Below are positions 9,081-15,717 of a stretch of 18,509 bases of DNA, piece after piece. The translations under genes were made by a program, and so were the position numbers. A model generated the notes under the pieces. That model was not told the DNA's origin. It was given only the letters and a program-made list of their open reading frames with translations, and made no database searches. Position 1 is the stretch's first letter; the number at the start of each line of letters is the position of its first letter. Origin of the DNA: VRUE01 sp035605155 (GTDB lineage Bacteria > Actinomycetota > Thermoleophilia > Solirubrobacterales > 70-9); NCBI GenBank assembly GCA_035605155.1, contig DATNHC010000091.1:1-18509 (forward strand), in the 5' to 3' direction.

Positions 9081-9443
9081 ATGCCCGCAGAGCCGCAGGA
9101 CTCCACTTTCACCCTCTACCGGCGCGGCATCGAGCTGCTCGAGGAGGAGGACTTCGAGGAGGCGGCGGCGCCGCTCGAGGAGGCGGCACGGCGGGCGCCC
9201 GAGAAGTCCTCGGTGCGCGAGGCGCTGGGTCGCGCCTACTTCCGCTCCGGTCGCTTCGCCGCCGCCGCGGTCGAGTTCAAGGCCGTGGTCGAGCGCCACC
9301 AGGTCAATGACTACGCCCACTTCTGCCTTGGCCGGGCGCTGGCAAAGACAGGGGAGACCGAGCGCGCTCGGCACCACCTGGCGCTCGCCTCGAACCTGCG
9401 TCCGGATCGCAGCGATTACAGCTTCTACCGCGCGATGCTCTAG
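9081..9443 (+). CDS. Small TPR-repeat protein
   Basis: Predicted 120-residue helical protein made of about three tetratricopeptide-like units (roughly residues 9-42, 43-76 and 77-110). Repeated features include the G at helix A position 8, the A-x-x-x-(F/Y) pattern and the small residues in helix B, as in ALGRAYFRSGRFAAAAVEF. No enzyme domain, signal peptide or membrane segment is seen, so it is likely a cytoplasmic protein-interaction module. The ATG at 9081 is chosen because the TPR pattern begins right after it and a -10 box abuts it; the same frame is open further upstream over glnK but without repeats. The stop shares the palindrome CTAG with the stop of the convergent kinase. Partner unknown. 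Confidence 0.8.
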   Translation: MPAEPQDSTFTLYRRGIELLEEEDFEEAAAPLEEAARRAPEKSSVREALGRAYFRSGRFAAAAVEFKAVVERHQVNDYAHFCLGRALAKTGETERARHHLALASNLRPDRSDYSFYRAML

Positions 9444-11152
9444 GCAGCGGCTACGGCGTCGCCGTCTTCGCGATGCACCGCCGGCAGGCTGGCGACGATC
9501 GTCGTTCCTTTCCCAGGAGAGCTGCGCAACTCCAGTGTGCCGCCGGCGAGCTCGACCCGTTCCCGCATGCCGATCAAGCCGAAGCCGTCGGTCGCCGCGC
9601 TTGGGTCGAAGCCCCGTCCCCGGTCGGCGACCTCGACGTGCAGCAGGCCGCCGCCCTCGTGCACGTCGACCCGTACCCGTCCCGTCTCGCCGTGACGGAC
9701 GGTGTTGTTGAGCGCCTCCTGCACCATCCGGTAGACGGTGTCCTCGAGCTCGCTGAGCAGGCGGGTCGGGGCGCGTCCATCCTGGAAGTCGAGATTGAGG
9801 GTCATCTCGACTTCGATCGTTTCGCCCATGGCGATCCGTTCTCCCAGCGCCTCCAGCGCTGCTCCAAGCCCCAGCTCGTCGAGCGCCGGTGGTCGCAGGT
9901 CGGCGATCAGGCGGCGCATCTCGCCAATTGCCGTGTCCACCTGCTCGATTCCCTGCTTGAGCAGGTTGTCGACTTCCTCGGGATCGCTGCGCCGCGCCGC
10001 AGCGAGCAACACGCGCAGCCCGGCCATGCTCTGCAGCGACTCGTCGTGCAGCTCGCGCGCCCAGCGGCCCCGCTCGCGCTCGGCGGCGGCGATGCTCTCG
10101 CGCGTGCGGTCTTCGGCCACCGACTGGGCTGTGCCGACGGCCGTCGCGGCGCTTGCCGCAAAGGAGACGAGCACGCCCTCGTCCTCGTCGCTGAAGCCGG
10201 TATCGCGGCCGAGTGGGTCGAGCGCGACGAGCACGCCGAGGGCATCGCCGCGGAAGACGAGCGGCACCAGCAGCGCGGTCACGCCGATGTCCTGGTTCCC
10301 GGGCCGCGCCATCAGGCTCGGGTCGAGGTCGTGGACCCGGCGCGGCGAGCGGGCCTCCAGGACGCGGCCGGGAATCGAGCCCTCGATTGGGATGCAGGCC
10401 TTGGCCATGCCACCCTCATGCTCGCCGGCGACGGCGACGGTGGTGAGCTCGTCTGCGCTGCGCAGGAGGATCAGCAGGGAGCGCGCTTCGACCAGCGCCC
10501 GGCCTCGCTTGACGACGATCTCGAGGATGCGGTCGAGGTCTGTCTCACCACCGACCGCCCGGGCGATCTCCGTCGTCGCTTCCAGCCGGTGCACGGCGCG
10601 CTCCATCTCGTCGCCGCGGCTCTCGACGCTGTGGTAGAGGCGGGCGTTGTCGACGGCGATCGCCGTCCACTCGGCGAGGATCACGGCCGACTGCTCGTCG
10701 GCCTCGTCGAACTCGCCTCGCTGCTTCTCGGTCAGGTAGAGGTTGCCCCAGGCGTGGCCGCGGATCATGATCGGCACGCCCAGGAAGGTGGTCATCGGCG
10801 GGTGGCCGGGGGGGAAGCCGTAAGAGCGTGGGTGGTGGCCGACGTCGGTGAGGCGCATCGCGCGTGGCTGCTCGATCAACAGGCCGAGCACGCCGCGTCC
10901 GCGTGGCAGGTTGCCGATCGCGCGCACGGTCTCCTCGTCGACGCCGTGAGTGATGAAGCGTTCCAGCTCGTGCCGCTCTTCGTCGAGCACGCCGAGCGCC
11001 GCGTAGCGAGCGCCGGTCAGCTGGCAGGCGACCTCGAGCACCTGGCGAAAGACCTGCTCGGGATCGAGCTCCGCCACGAGGCTGCGCCCCACGTCGATCA
11101 GCTCTCGGAGCCGGGGCTCGTCGAGAGCACTGCTGTCGTATCCCTGTGCCAT
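9440..11152 (-). CDS. GAF-GAF sensor histidine kinase, DevS/DosT-like
   Basis: Predicted 570-residue soluble kinase: GAF 1 (about residues 25-175), GAF 2 (about 200-345), HisKA_3 dimerisation region with phospho-acceptor H369 in ARELHDESLQ, and HATPase_c with N-box EALNNTVRHG (479-488), DRGRGF (510-515) and GFGLIGMRER (523-532). This is the layout of mycobacterial DevS/DosT, heme-based gas and redox sensors. GAF 1 carries GHPPM-x-x-FLGVP with H117, and a Tyr exactly 22 residues later (Y139 in GNLY), matching the spacing of the heme-ligand His149 and distal Tyr171 of DevS as I recall them. Heme binding is therefore plausible but unproven. GGGGGAAGGGCAGGG precedes the ATG. It is divergent from a NarL/LuxR regulator that is its probable partner. 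Confidence 0.93.
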   Translation of the reverse strand: MAQGYDSSALDEPRLRELIDVGRSLVAELDPEQVFRQVLEVACQLTGARYAALGVLDEERHELERFITHGVDEETVRAIGNLPRGRGVLGLLIEQPRAMRLTDVGHHPRSYGFPPGHPPMTTFLGVPIMIRGHAWGNLYLTEKQRGEFDEADEQSAVILAEWTAIAVDNARLYHSVESRGDEMERAVHRLEATTEIARAVGGETDLDRILEIVVKRGRALVEARSLLILLRSADELTTVAVAGEHEGGMAKACIPIEGSIPGRVLEARSPRRVHDLDPSLMARPGNQDIGVTALLVPLVFRGDALGVLVALDPLGRDTGFSDEDEGVLVSFAASAATAVGTAQSVAEDRTRESIAAAERERGRWARELHDESLQSMAGLRVLLAAARRSDPEEVDNLLKQGIEQVDTAIGEMRRLIADLRPPALDELGLGAALEALGERIAMGETIEVEMTLNLDFQDGRAPTRLLSELEDTVYRMVQEALNNTVRHGETGRVRVDVHEGGGLLHVEVADRGRGFDPSAATDGFGLIGMRERVELAGGTLELRSSPGKGTTIVASLPAVHREDGDAVAAA

Positions 11153-11191
11153 CCCTGCCCTTCCCCCAGTCCGAGTGGGTGGGCGTACGGC

Positions 11192-11221
11192 ATCGTACCT
11201 CTATTTTGTATCAATACTCAA
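11192..11221 (-). promoter_or_regulatory. Candidate promoter of the histidine kinase
   Basis: On the minus strand TTGAGT (11221-11216) and TACGAT (11197-11192) are separated by 18 nt, giving a leader of about 33 nt before the ATG at 11152. The spacer is unusually AT-rich for this window and contains the near-palindrome GTATCAATAC (11208-11217), a possible regulator contact. Confidence 0.45.
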
Positions 11222-11302
11222 TAGCGGCTGATCGCGCAAATTCGCGGAAAAACCCCGATGTCTGAGCGACGGCCGACCGGTTAGATGAACGCATGGGCTC
11301 GA

Positions 11303-11333
11303 TTGCTCGACCTTCAGGCGTGAGTAACCTGAA
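11303..11333 (+). promoter_or_regulatory. Candidate promoter with overlapping inverted repeat, response regulator gene
   Basis: TTGCTC (11303-11308) and TAACCT (11325-11330) are spaced by 16 nt. A perfect inverted repeat TTCAGG (11313-11318) / CCTGAA (11328-11333) with a 9-nt spacer covers the -10 box, as an operator would. If this is the promoter, the protein must start downstream of it, not at the ATG at 11293. Confidence 0.4.
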
Positions 11334-11370
11334 CGCGGTGAAGTCCGATTCGGCGTCTGAAACCGATCAG

Positions 11371-11997
11371 ATGGCGACCACGACGATCGTCCTCGCCGAC
11401 GACCACACCGTGGTGCGCAATGCCCTCCGCCTCCTACTCGACGCCGAGCCCGGCTTCGAGGTGGTTGCCGAGGCAGGCGACGTCGACACCGCCGTACGTT
11501 ACGTGCGCGGTCACAAGCCGGCGGTGCTGATCCTCGACCTCAACATGCCAGGACGCAGCAGCCTCGATGCGGTGCCCGACATTCTCGAGGCCTCGCCGGA
11601 GACCGAGATCGTCGTGCTGACCATGCAGAACGAGCCAGCTTTTGCGCGTCGCGCGTTGCAGGCGGGCGTGCGCGGTTATGTGCTGAAGGAGGCGGCCGAC
11701 GCCGAGCTGGTCCAGGCGGTGCGCAGCGCCGCCGTCCGCGACACCTACCTGCAGCCGGCGCTCGGGGCCCGCCTCGCAGCCGGCGGCGACGGACAGTCCG
11801 ACGAGCTGAGCGAGCGCGAGCGCGACGTGCTGCGGCTGATCGCCCTGGGACACACCAACGCCGAGGTCGCCGAACAGCTCTTCATCAGCATCCGCACGGT
11901 GGAGAGCCATCGCGCCCATATCCAGCAGAAGCTGCGGCTCTCGAGCCGCGCCGAGCTGGTGCGATATGCGCTCGACCGCGGGATGGTCGAAACGTAG
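11371..11997 (+). CDS. NarL/FixJ-type response regulator (receiver plus LuxR HTH)
   Basis: Predicted 208-residue DNA-binding regulator. The receiver domain has the acidic pair D10/D11, phospho-acceptor D56 in LILDLNMPG, T84 and K106. The LuxR-type HTH spans about 146-201, with LSERERDVLRLIALGHTNAE followed by the recognition helix around IRTVESHRAHIQ. Phosphorylation is presumably by the divergently encoded GAF kinase. The start at ATG 11371 is chosen because receiver domains begin with this beta strand (TTIVLADDH); no good ribosome site is visible. Alternatives in frame are GTG 11338, which would be nearly leaderless from the candidate promoter, and ATG 11293, which adds 26 unconserved residues. 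The target genes are unknown. Confidence 0.92.
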   Translation: MATTTIVLADDHTVVRNALRLLLDAEPGFEVVAEAGDVDTAVRYVRGHKPAVLILDLNMPGRSSLDAVPDILEASPETEIVVLTMQNEPAFARRALQAGVRGYVLKEAADAELVQAVRSAAVRDTYLQPALGARLAAGGDGQSDELSERERDVLRLIALGHTNAEVAEQLFISIRTVESHRAHIQQKLRLSSRAELVRYALDRGMVET

Positions 11998-12020
11998 GTT
12001 TCAAGTGGGGCGGGTGCTGG

Positions 12021-12743
12021 TCAGCGGACGAGTGGGAAGACACAGTGGTATTTGCGTGTGTTGGCATGGGAAGTGAATTTCACGCTGCCGCTATCGGCGA
12101 CAACTATTACTGCAAAGACATCAGTTTCAGTCATATTTGTGATGTCGCTACTCCACTCATCACCATTGTCCAACACCACTCCCGGCTGCTGGGCGTAAGC
12201 AGCAAGCTCGAGCGCCTCGGGCAGGGAGCCGCCCTGCACCGCACACGAAGTCGCGGCTGCCGGGGCGCTGACCGCAGTTGCGCTGGCGGAGACCTGCCAG
12301 CAGGCTCCCGCGAACTGCTGGGTTGTGGGCATGCAGCCGGCGCTGTGTCCGTTGACGGTCTGCGCGTTGACCGCGTTGACGGCATTGACCGCGGTCTGCG
12401 CATCGACTGCGCTCTGTGCCCTGTCGGCCACTTCCGCATGAGCGGCGTCGGGCACCTGGCCGAGGCTCAGCTCGTCGATTTCCGCACCGGTGATCGGCCC
12501 GGACTGGCTCAAGGCCGCCTGCAACACACCCGGCTTCAACCGATTCGCAGGGATCGAGCGCAGCTTCACCCTATTGCCGGGCAGTGACTTCACCTTCACC
12601 GCCTGGCCATTGATCCTCGCCTTCTTCGCACTCTTCGTCGCGTACACCGTTCCACCCAGCGCAACGAACAAAGCCAACCCCGCGATCAGCAAAGCTGGCG
12701 AAGGCAGTCGCATTCCTTGTCTCGTCGCCCGTGAAGCTCGCAT
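12021..12743 (-). CDS. N-terminally anchored exported protein with Asn-Ala-Val stretch
   Basis: Predicted 240-residue protein. A basic N-terminus is followed by a hydrophobic segment (about residues 14-35, LPSPALLIAGLALFVALGGT) acting as signal peptide or anchor. A Lys/Arg-rich linker with LPGN and IPAN turns follows (about 40-72), then an Ala/Asn/Val stretch (about 101-135) with repeated A-V-N-A-V-N-A and T-V-N-G-H-S-A, resembling NADTVDG-like triads of trimeric fibre proteins. The C-terminal domain has four Cys (near 137, 148, 167 and 234) consistent with disulfides. I associate this N-terminal layout with abundant, uncharacterised cell-surface proteins of Thermoleophilia. The ATG at 12741-12743 is supported by GAGGGGG 5 nt upstream. 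Confidence 0.75.
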   Translation of the reverse strand: MRASRATRQGMRLPSPALLIAGLALFVALGGTVYATKSAKKARINGQAVKVKSLPGNRVKLRSIPANRLKPGVLQAALSQSGPITGAEIDELSLGQVPDAAHAEVADRAQSAVDAQTAVNAVNAVNAQTVNGHSAGCMPTTQQFAGACWQVSASATAVSAPAAATSCAVQGGSLPEALELAAYAQQPGVVLDNGDEWSSDITNMTETDVFAVIVVADSGSVKFTSHANTRKYHCVFPLVR

Positions 12744-12748
12744 TTCGT

Positions 12749-12755
12749 CCCCCTC
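12749..12755 (-). promoter_or_regulatory. Ribosome binding site of the NAV-repeat protein
   Basis: GAGGGGG on the minus strand, 5 nt before ATG at 12743; it favours this start over the internal Met at residue 11. Between here and 12911 I see no gene or other recognisable signal. Confidence 0.6.
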
Positions 12756-12911
12756 GAAGTCGATCTCGCCTTCTGGAAGTCCGCAACAGCGGCGCGACCC
12801 TAACCACGCCGCGATGCCCGACCAAGACCGCTGGACGAAAGTTCAGCGATCAGCTCGATCGCTCTTAATGACGGGTCGCGAAGGGCGGGGAGCATGCTCT
12901 GATCGGCGCGA

Positions 12912-12917
12912 TAGACT
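12912..12917 (+). promoter_or_regulatory. Candidate -10 box of the riboswitch/ECF operon
   Basis: TAGACT fits TAnnnT and would start transcription near 12924, a few bases before the riboswitch aptamer. The same 8-mer TAGACTCG occurs at 5313 before the GMC gene. No good -35 is seen at 16-18 nt spacing. Confidence 0.45.
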
Positions 12918-12928
12918 CGCCGACGTAA

Positions 12929-13092
12929 ATACGGTCGGTGGTCAAGGGAAGTCCGGTGAGAAACCGGCGCGGTCCCGCCACTGTGACCGGGTCAAGGATG
13001 TCGTCGGCGCTGCTTGCGTCAGCCACTGGGAACGAAACGCAGGTCCCGGGAAGGTGCGACGGACTACCCCGGAAGCCAGGAGACCTGTCCCC
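12929..13092 (+). promoter_or_regulatory. Cobalamin riboswitch aptamer (class I-like)
   Basis: The conserved blocks of the cobalamin aptamer are present in order: AAGGGAAGTCCGGTGAGAAA (12944-12963), the CCCGCCACTGTGA core (12974-12986), GTCAGCCACTGGGAA (13018-13032), CGGGAAGGTGCGACGGA (13047-13063) and the 3' B12 box GAAGCCAGGAGACCTG (13072-13087). The GCCACTG and GGGAAGG side elements suggest the adenosylcobalamin-type class I. Binding of B12 would be expected to repress the downstream ECF operon. Ends are approximate to about 10 nt. Confidence 0.93.
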
Positions 13093-13096
13093 GGCC

Positions 13097-13127
13097 AGCC
13101 ATGACAACCCTCGAGGAAAGGGTGGCT
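13097..13127 (+). promoter_or_regulatory. Shine-Dalgarno-sequestering hairpin, expression platform candidate
   Basis: AGCC (13097-13100) and ACCCT (13107-13111) pair with AGGGT (13119-13123) and GGCT (13124-13127), leaving a 6-nt bulge and the loop CGAGGAA. The GAGGAAAGGG ribosome site of the first operon gene lies in this loop and 3' arm, 3 nt before the end of the hairpin and the ATG at 13131. This suggests translational control by the riboswitch; no terminator-like U-tract is present. Confidence 0.5.
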
Positions 13128-13130
13128 TAG

Positions 13131-13877
13131 ATGCCAAGACTCGTTTCATTCCGGCTGGCGGCCGCGTGCGCGCTGGCACTCATACTCGTGTTCTCACTCA
13201 GCGCGGTAGCGGTGGCCAAGGGGCCAGTCGCGGACCTGCGTGTGGTCGGCGCCGGCGGCAAGGTGCTCAGCGAAACCTCATTCGGCGTTGCCGGCCAGGT
13301 TTCGATCAAGACCAGCTCGCAGGCGACCTGCTTCGGGGCAGGCACCGGCGGCAGCGGCAAATCGGTCAAGGTGAAGGGCGCGACGGCGCTCGGCATGCTG
13401 CTGCGGGCGGCGCAGTTCACCGCCGCGCTGAAGCCGGTGTCGATCTCCGATCACTTCGACTTCGGTCTCGCCCTCTGTGGGATCGGCGGCACGCAGGCGA
13501 CCAAATCGGCCTCCTGGTATCTCAAGGTGAACCACGAGAACCCCGAACTCGGCGGTGAGGTGGTGGAGGTCGGCGCCGGGGACGACGTGCTTTGGGCGTT
13601 GGCTGGGTTCCCCTACCCGAAGGAGCTCTGGTTGAGCGCCCCGAACAACGTGCAGGCCGAGCAGCCGTTCGGGGTCCGGGTATTCGCCTACGACGACAAA
13701 GGCAAGAGGAAGCCTGCCGCGGGCGTGACCGTGTCGGGGGCCTCGGGCCCAACCGACGCGAGCGGCCGCGCGACGGTGACGCTCGGCAAGCCGGCGAAGC
13801 TGATTGCCCGCCACGGCAAGGACCTCCCCTCCAACCGCGAGGTGGTCTGCGTCGGGGGCAAATGCCCGCCTAAGTGA
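13131..13877 (+). CDS. Secreted DUF4430 (transcobalamin beta-domain-like) protein with Ig-like tail
   Basis: Predicted 248-residue exported protein. A signal peptide covers residues 1-29 (basic start, hydrophobic core 10-26, AVA before K30). Residues about 35-160 fit DUF4430, the fold of the C-terminal beta domain of transcobalamin and intrinsic factor: an L-R-V-V strand, a G-A-T-A-L-G-M-L-L helix start, a Tyr/Trp-rich SASWYLKVNHENPELGG segment (126-142) and a GDDVLWAL strand (150-157). C67 and C116 could form a disulfide. Residues about 166-238 look like a bacterial Ig-like strand set (VRVFAYDDKGK, then a V-T-V-S-G...T-D-A-S-G-R-A-T-V pattern), and C240/C245 may close a second disulfide. It is first in the riboswitch-controlled operon; corrinoid binding is inferred, not shown. 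TGA overlaps the next GTG by 4 nt. Confidence 0.85.
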   Translation: MPRLVSFRLAAACALALILVFSLSAVAVAKGPVADLRVVGAGGKVLSETSFGVAGQVSIKTSSQATCFGAGTGGSGKSVKVKGATALGMLLRAAQFTAALKPVSISDHFDFGLALCGIGGTQATKSASWYLKVNHENPELGGEVVEVGAGDDVLWALAGFPYPKELWLSAPNNVQAEQPFGVRVFAYDDKGKRKPAAGVTVSGASGPTDASGRATVTLGKPAKLIARHGKDLPSNREVVCVGGKCPPK

Positions 13878-14779
13878 TCCCTTGCCGCGGCAAGGCGGTC
13901 GCGATCGCGCTGCTTGCAGCGGCGTTCGCGTCCGCCGGCTGCGGCCTCGGGCCCGGCGAAGGGGTCGGTCGGGTCGAGCTGACGGTGACGCGGGACTACG
14001 GGACCGTGCCCGTGCTTCACCGAGAGCTCGGCGACGTCACCGAGTCGGACTCGGTGATGCGAGTGCTCGAACGCAGCGCCGAGATCACTACCCGCTATGG
14101 CGGCGGCTTCGTCTACTCGATCGAGGGGCTCGAGGGCGAGGGCGGCGGTGGCCGCGACTGGTTCTTCTACGTCAACGGCCTCTGGTCGCCGGTCGGCGCC
14201 GCCGACTATCCGCTGCACGGCGGTGAGGCGATCTGGTGGGACTACCGGGACTGGACCGTCGGCGAGCGTGTCGCCGCCGCGGTCGGCTCCTGGCCGCAGC
14301 CGTTCCTGGATGGCTACGAAGGCGCGCACCACCCGACCGCGGTGATCTGCATGGGAGGCGGGACGTCATGCAGGGAGGTGCGGGGCCGGCTGCGCGACGC
14401 CGGTGCCACGCTGACCTCCAACTCCTCCGACGAGGCGATCCGCGTCCTCGTGGGACCCTGGTCGCAGCTGCGAGGCGACCGCGACGCGGAGCTGGTCGAG
14501 GACGGGGTCTCGCTCAGCGGTGTCTTCGCCGAGTTCTCCACCGGTGGCCGGGTCATGCGCGGCCTCGACGAGCGCGGCGCGGTTGCCCGTAGCTTCGGGG
14601 CGGACGCCGGCCTGGTCGCGGCGACGCGGCGCGAAGAGCGGCCGCCGGCCTGGCTGGTGACCGGCACGAGCCGCTCCGGCGTGGCCGCCGCCGCCGATCT
14701 GCTCACGGAAGACGCCCTCCGCGACCACTATGCGGTGGCGGTCGAAGGCGCTGTGGAGACGCCGCTTCCGGTGCGATGA
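13874..14779 (+). CDS. DUF4430 lipoprotein with unassigned C-terminal domain
   Basis: Predicted 301-residue lipoprotein: a hydrophobic segment (8-20) ends in a lipobox-like FASAGC with C23, so it is probably tethered to the outer face of the membrane. Residues about 33-127 fit DUF4430: VELTVTRDYG, an E-S-D-S-V-M-R-V-L helix, GRDWFFYVNG (93-102) and the strand HGGEAIWWDYRDW (115-127). Residues about 150-295 form a second region I do not recognise, with C159 and C166 (ICMGGGTSC) and alternating strands and helices. The start is GTG at 13874, giving a 4-nt GTGA overlap with the previous stop; the ATGA overlap with ecfT at the other end places it firmly in the operon. Likely substrate-capture partner of the ECF transporter; the ligand is inferred from the riboswitch. 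Confidence 0.82.
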   Translation: MIPCRGKAVAIALLAAAFASAGCGLGPGEGVGRVELTVTRDYGTVPVLHRELGDVTESDSVMRVLERSAEITTRYGGGFVYSIEGLEGEGGGGRDWFFYVNGLWSPVGAADYPLHGGEAIWWDYRDWTVGERVAAAVGSWPQPFLDGYEGAHHPTAVICMGGGTSCREVRGRLRDAGATLTSNSSDEAIRVLVGPWSQLRGDRDAELVEDGVSLSGVFAEFSTGGRVMRGLDERGAVARSFGADAGLVAATRREERPPAWLVTGTSRSGVAAAADLLTEDALRDHYAVAVEGAVETPLPVR

Positions 14780-15717
14780 GGTCGCCCTTCGCCTATACGC
14801 CGAAACCCGGCCCGCTCCAGGCCGCATCGCCCGCGGCCGCCGTGACCTACCTCGGGGCGCTGGCCGTCGCCGCCTTCCTCTACTCGAGCCCGATCGTGCT
14901 CGCCGCCACCGGCGTAGCGGTCGTGCTCGCCGGGCGTCTGGCCGGGGCTCGTAGGGCCGTTCGGGCGGCCCTTTGGATGGGCTTCACCCTGGCCCTGCTC
15001 ATCGTCCTCGTCAACGCCCTCGTCGTCAGCCGCGGCGAGACGGTGCTGCTGCGGACGGGAGACTGGCCACTGCTGAGCGATGTAATCACGGCCGAGGCGC
15101 TCGCCGCAGGAGCTGTGCTCGGCCTGCGCGCCGCCGTGGTGATGGTTGCCTTCGCGGTCTACTCGGCCTGCGTCGATCCCGACCGAGTGCTGCGCGCCCT
15201 GCGTCCGCTTGCCGGTCGCTCGGCCTTGACGGCGACGTTGGTCTCGCGCCTTGTTCCGGTCGCGGCAGCCGACGCCGGGCGGCTGCGCGATGCGGCCAAG
15301 CTGCGCGGGCCGGGCGCCGCCCCGGTTGGTCGAGCGCCGCTTGCCCGGCGTCTGCTGGCCGGCTCGCTGGACCGCGCGGTCGACGTTGCCGCAACGCTCG
15401 AGCTGCGCGGCTACTCGCTCAGCGCTCCGCCGGTCGAGAGCCGCCGCGTCCGCTCCCGCTACGACAGTCGCTTCTTCTTCGCCGGGGCGGCCGTGTCGAT
15501 CGCCGCGGTGGCCGGCAAGCTCAGCGGCGCCGATGCCTTCTCCGAATACCCGACGGTGGAGATCGGCGCCGGAACGGCAACGCTCGCACTCGCTGGCCTG
15601 GTCGTCCTCAGCGGCCTCGCGCCCCTTCACCGCCGTTCAAGCGCCACCGCGCGCCTGCTTCGCTCCGGCGCACATAGAGATCAAACGGAGCATGCTCGGG
15701 GAGCCGCTCGTGCCTGA
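14776..15717 (+). CDS. ecfT: ECF transporter transmembrane coupling protein EcfT
   Basis: Predicted 313-residue membrane protein of the EcfT/CbiQ family, which transmits ATPase movement to the substrate-binding S component. Hydrophobic segments lie at about 20-54, 64-85, 106-132, 234-250 and 264-284. The two short cytoplasmic coupling motifs that insert into the ATPases are visible as AAKLRG (173-178) and LELRGY (208-213). Length is slightly above the usual 250-280 residues because of an Arg-rich C-terminal extension (286-313). ATG overlaps the preceding stop by 4 nt, and the following ecfA start lies 8 nt inside its 3' end, so all are probably translated as one coupled unit. Confidence 0.92.
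   Translation: MRSPFAYTPKPGPLQAASPAAAVTYLGALAVAAFLYSSPIVLAATGVAVVLAGRLAGARRAVRAALWMGFTLALLIVLVNALVVSRGETVLLRTGDWPLLSDVITAEALAAGAVLGLRAAVVMVAFAVYSACVDPDRVLRALRPLAGRSALTATLVSRLVPVAAADAGRLRDAAKLRGPGAAPVGRAPLARRLLAGSLDRAVDVAATLELRGYSLSAPPVESRRVRSRYDSRFFFAGAAVSIAAVAGKLSGADAFSEYPTVEIGAGTATLALAGLVVLSGLAPLHRRSSATARLLRSGAHRDQTEHARGAARA

Noticed and set aside
9473..11224. 583-codon plus-strand open frame opposite the histidine kinase
   Set aside because: The opposite strand encodes a complete kinase with all motifs; this frame is rich in His, Ala and Arg without any recognisable pattern.
11293..11370. Earlier ATG start for the response regulator
   Set aside because: It adds 26 residues not typical of receiver domains, lacks a ribosome site, and overlaps the best promoter candidate and its inverted repeat.
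13880..13895. Perfect 16-bp palindrome CCTTGCCGCGGCAAGG just inside the lipoprotein gene
   Set aside because: It lies within the codons for the first residues of the signal peptide and has no loop; in such GC-rich DNA it is weak evidence for an operator. Left unannotated.
14728..15630. 300-codon minus-strand frame opposite ecfT
   Set aside because: The plus strand gives a clear EcfT with both coupling motifs and coupled overlaps; the minus frame has no family features.
15251..15709. Upstream extension of the ecfA frame
   Set aside because: It lies inside ecfT in another frame, has no ribosome site, and ABC homology begins only after 15710.
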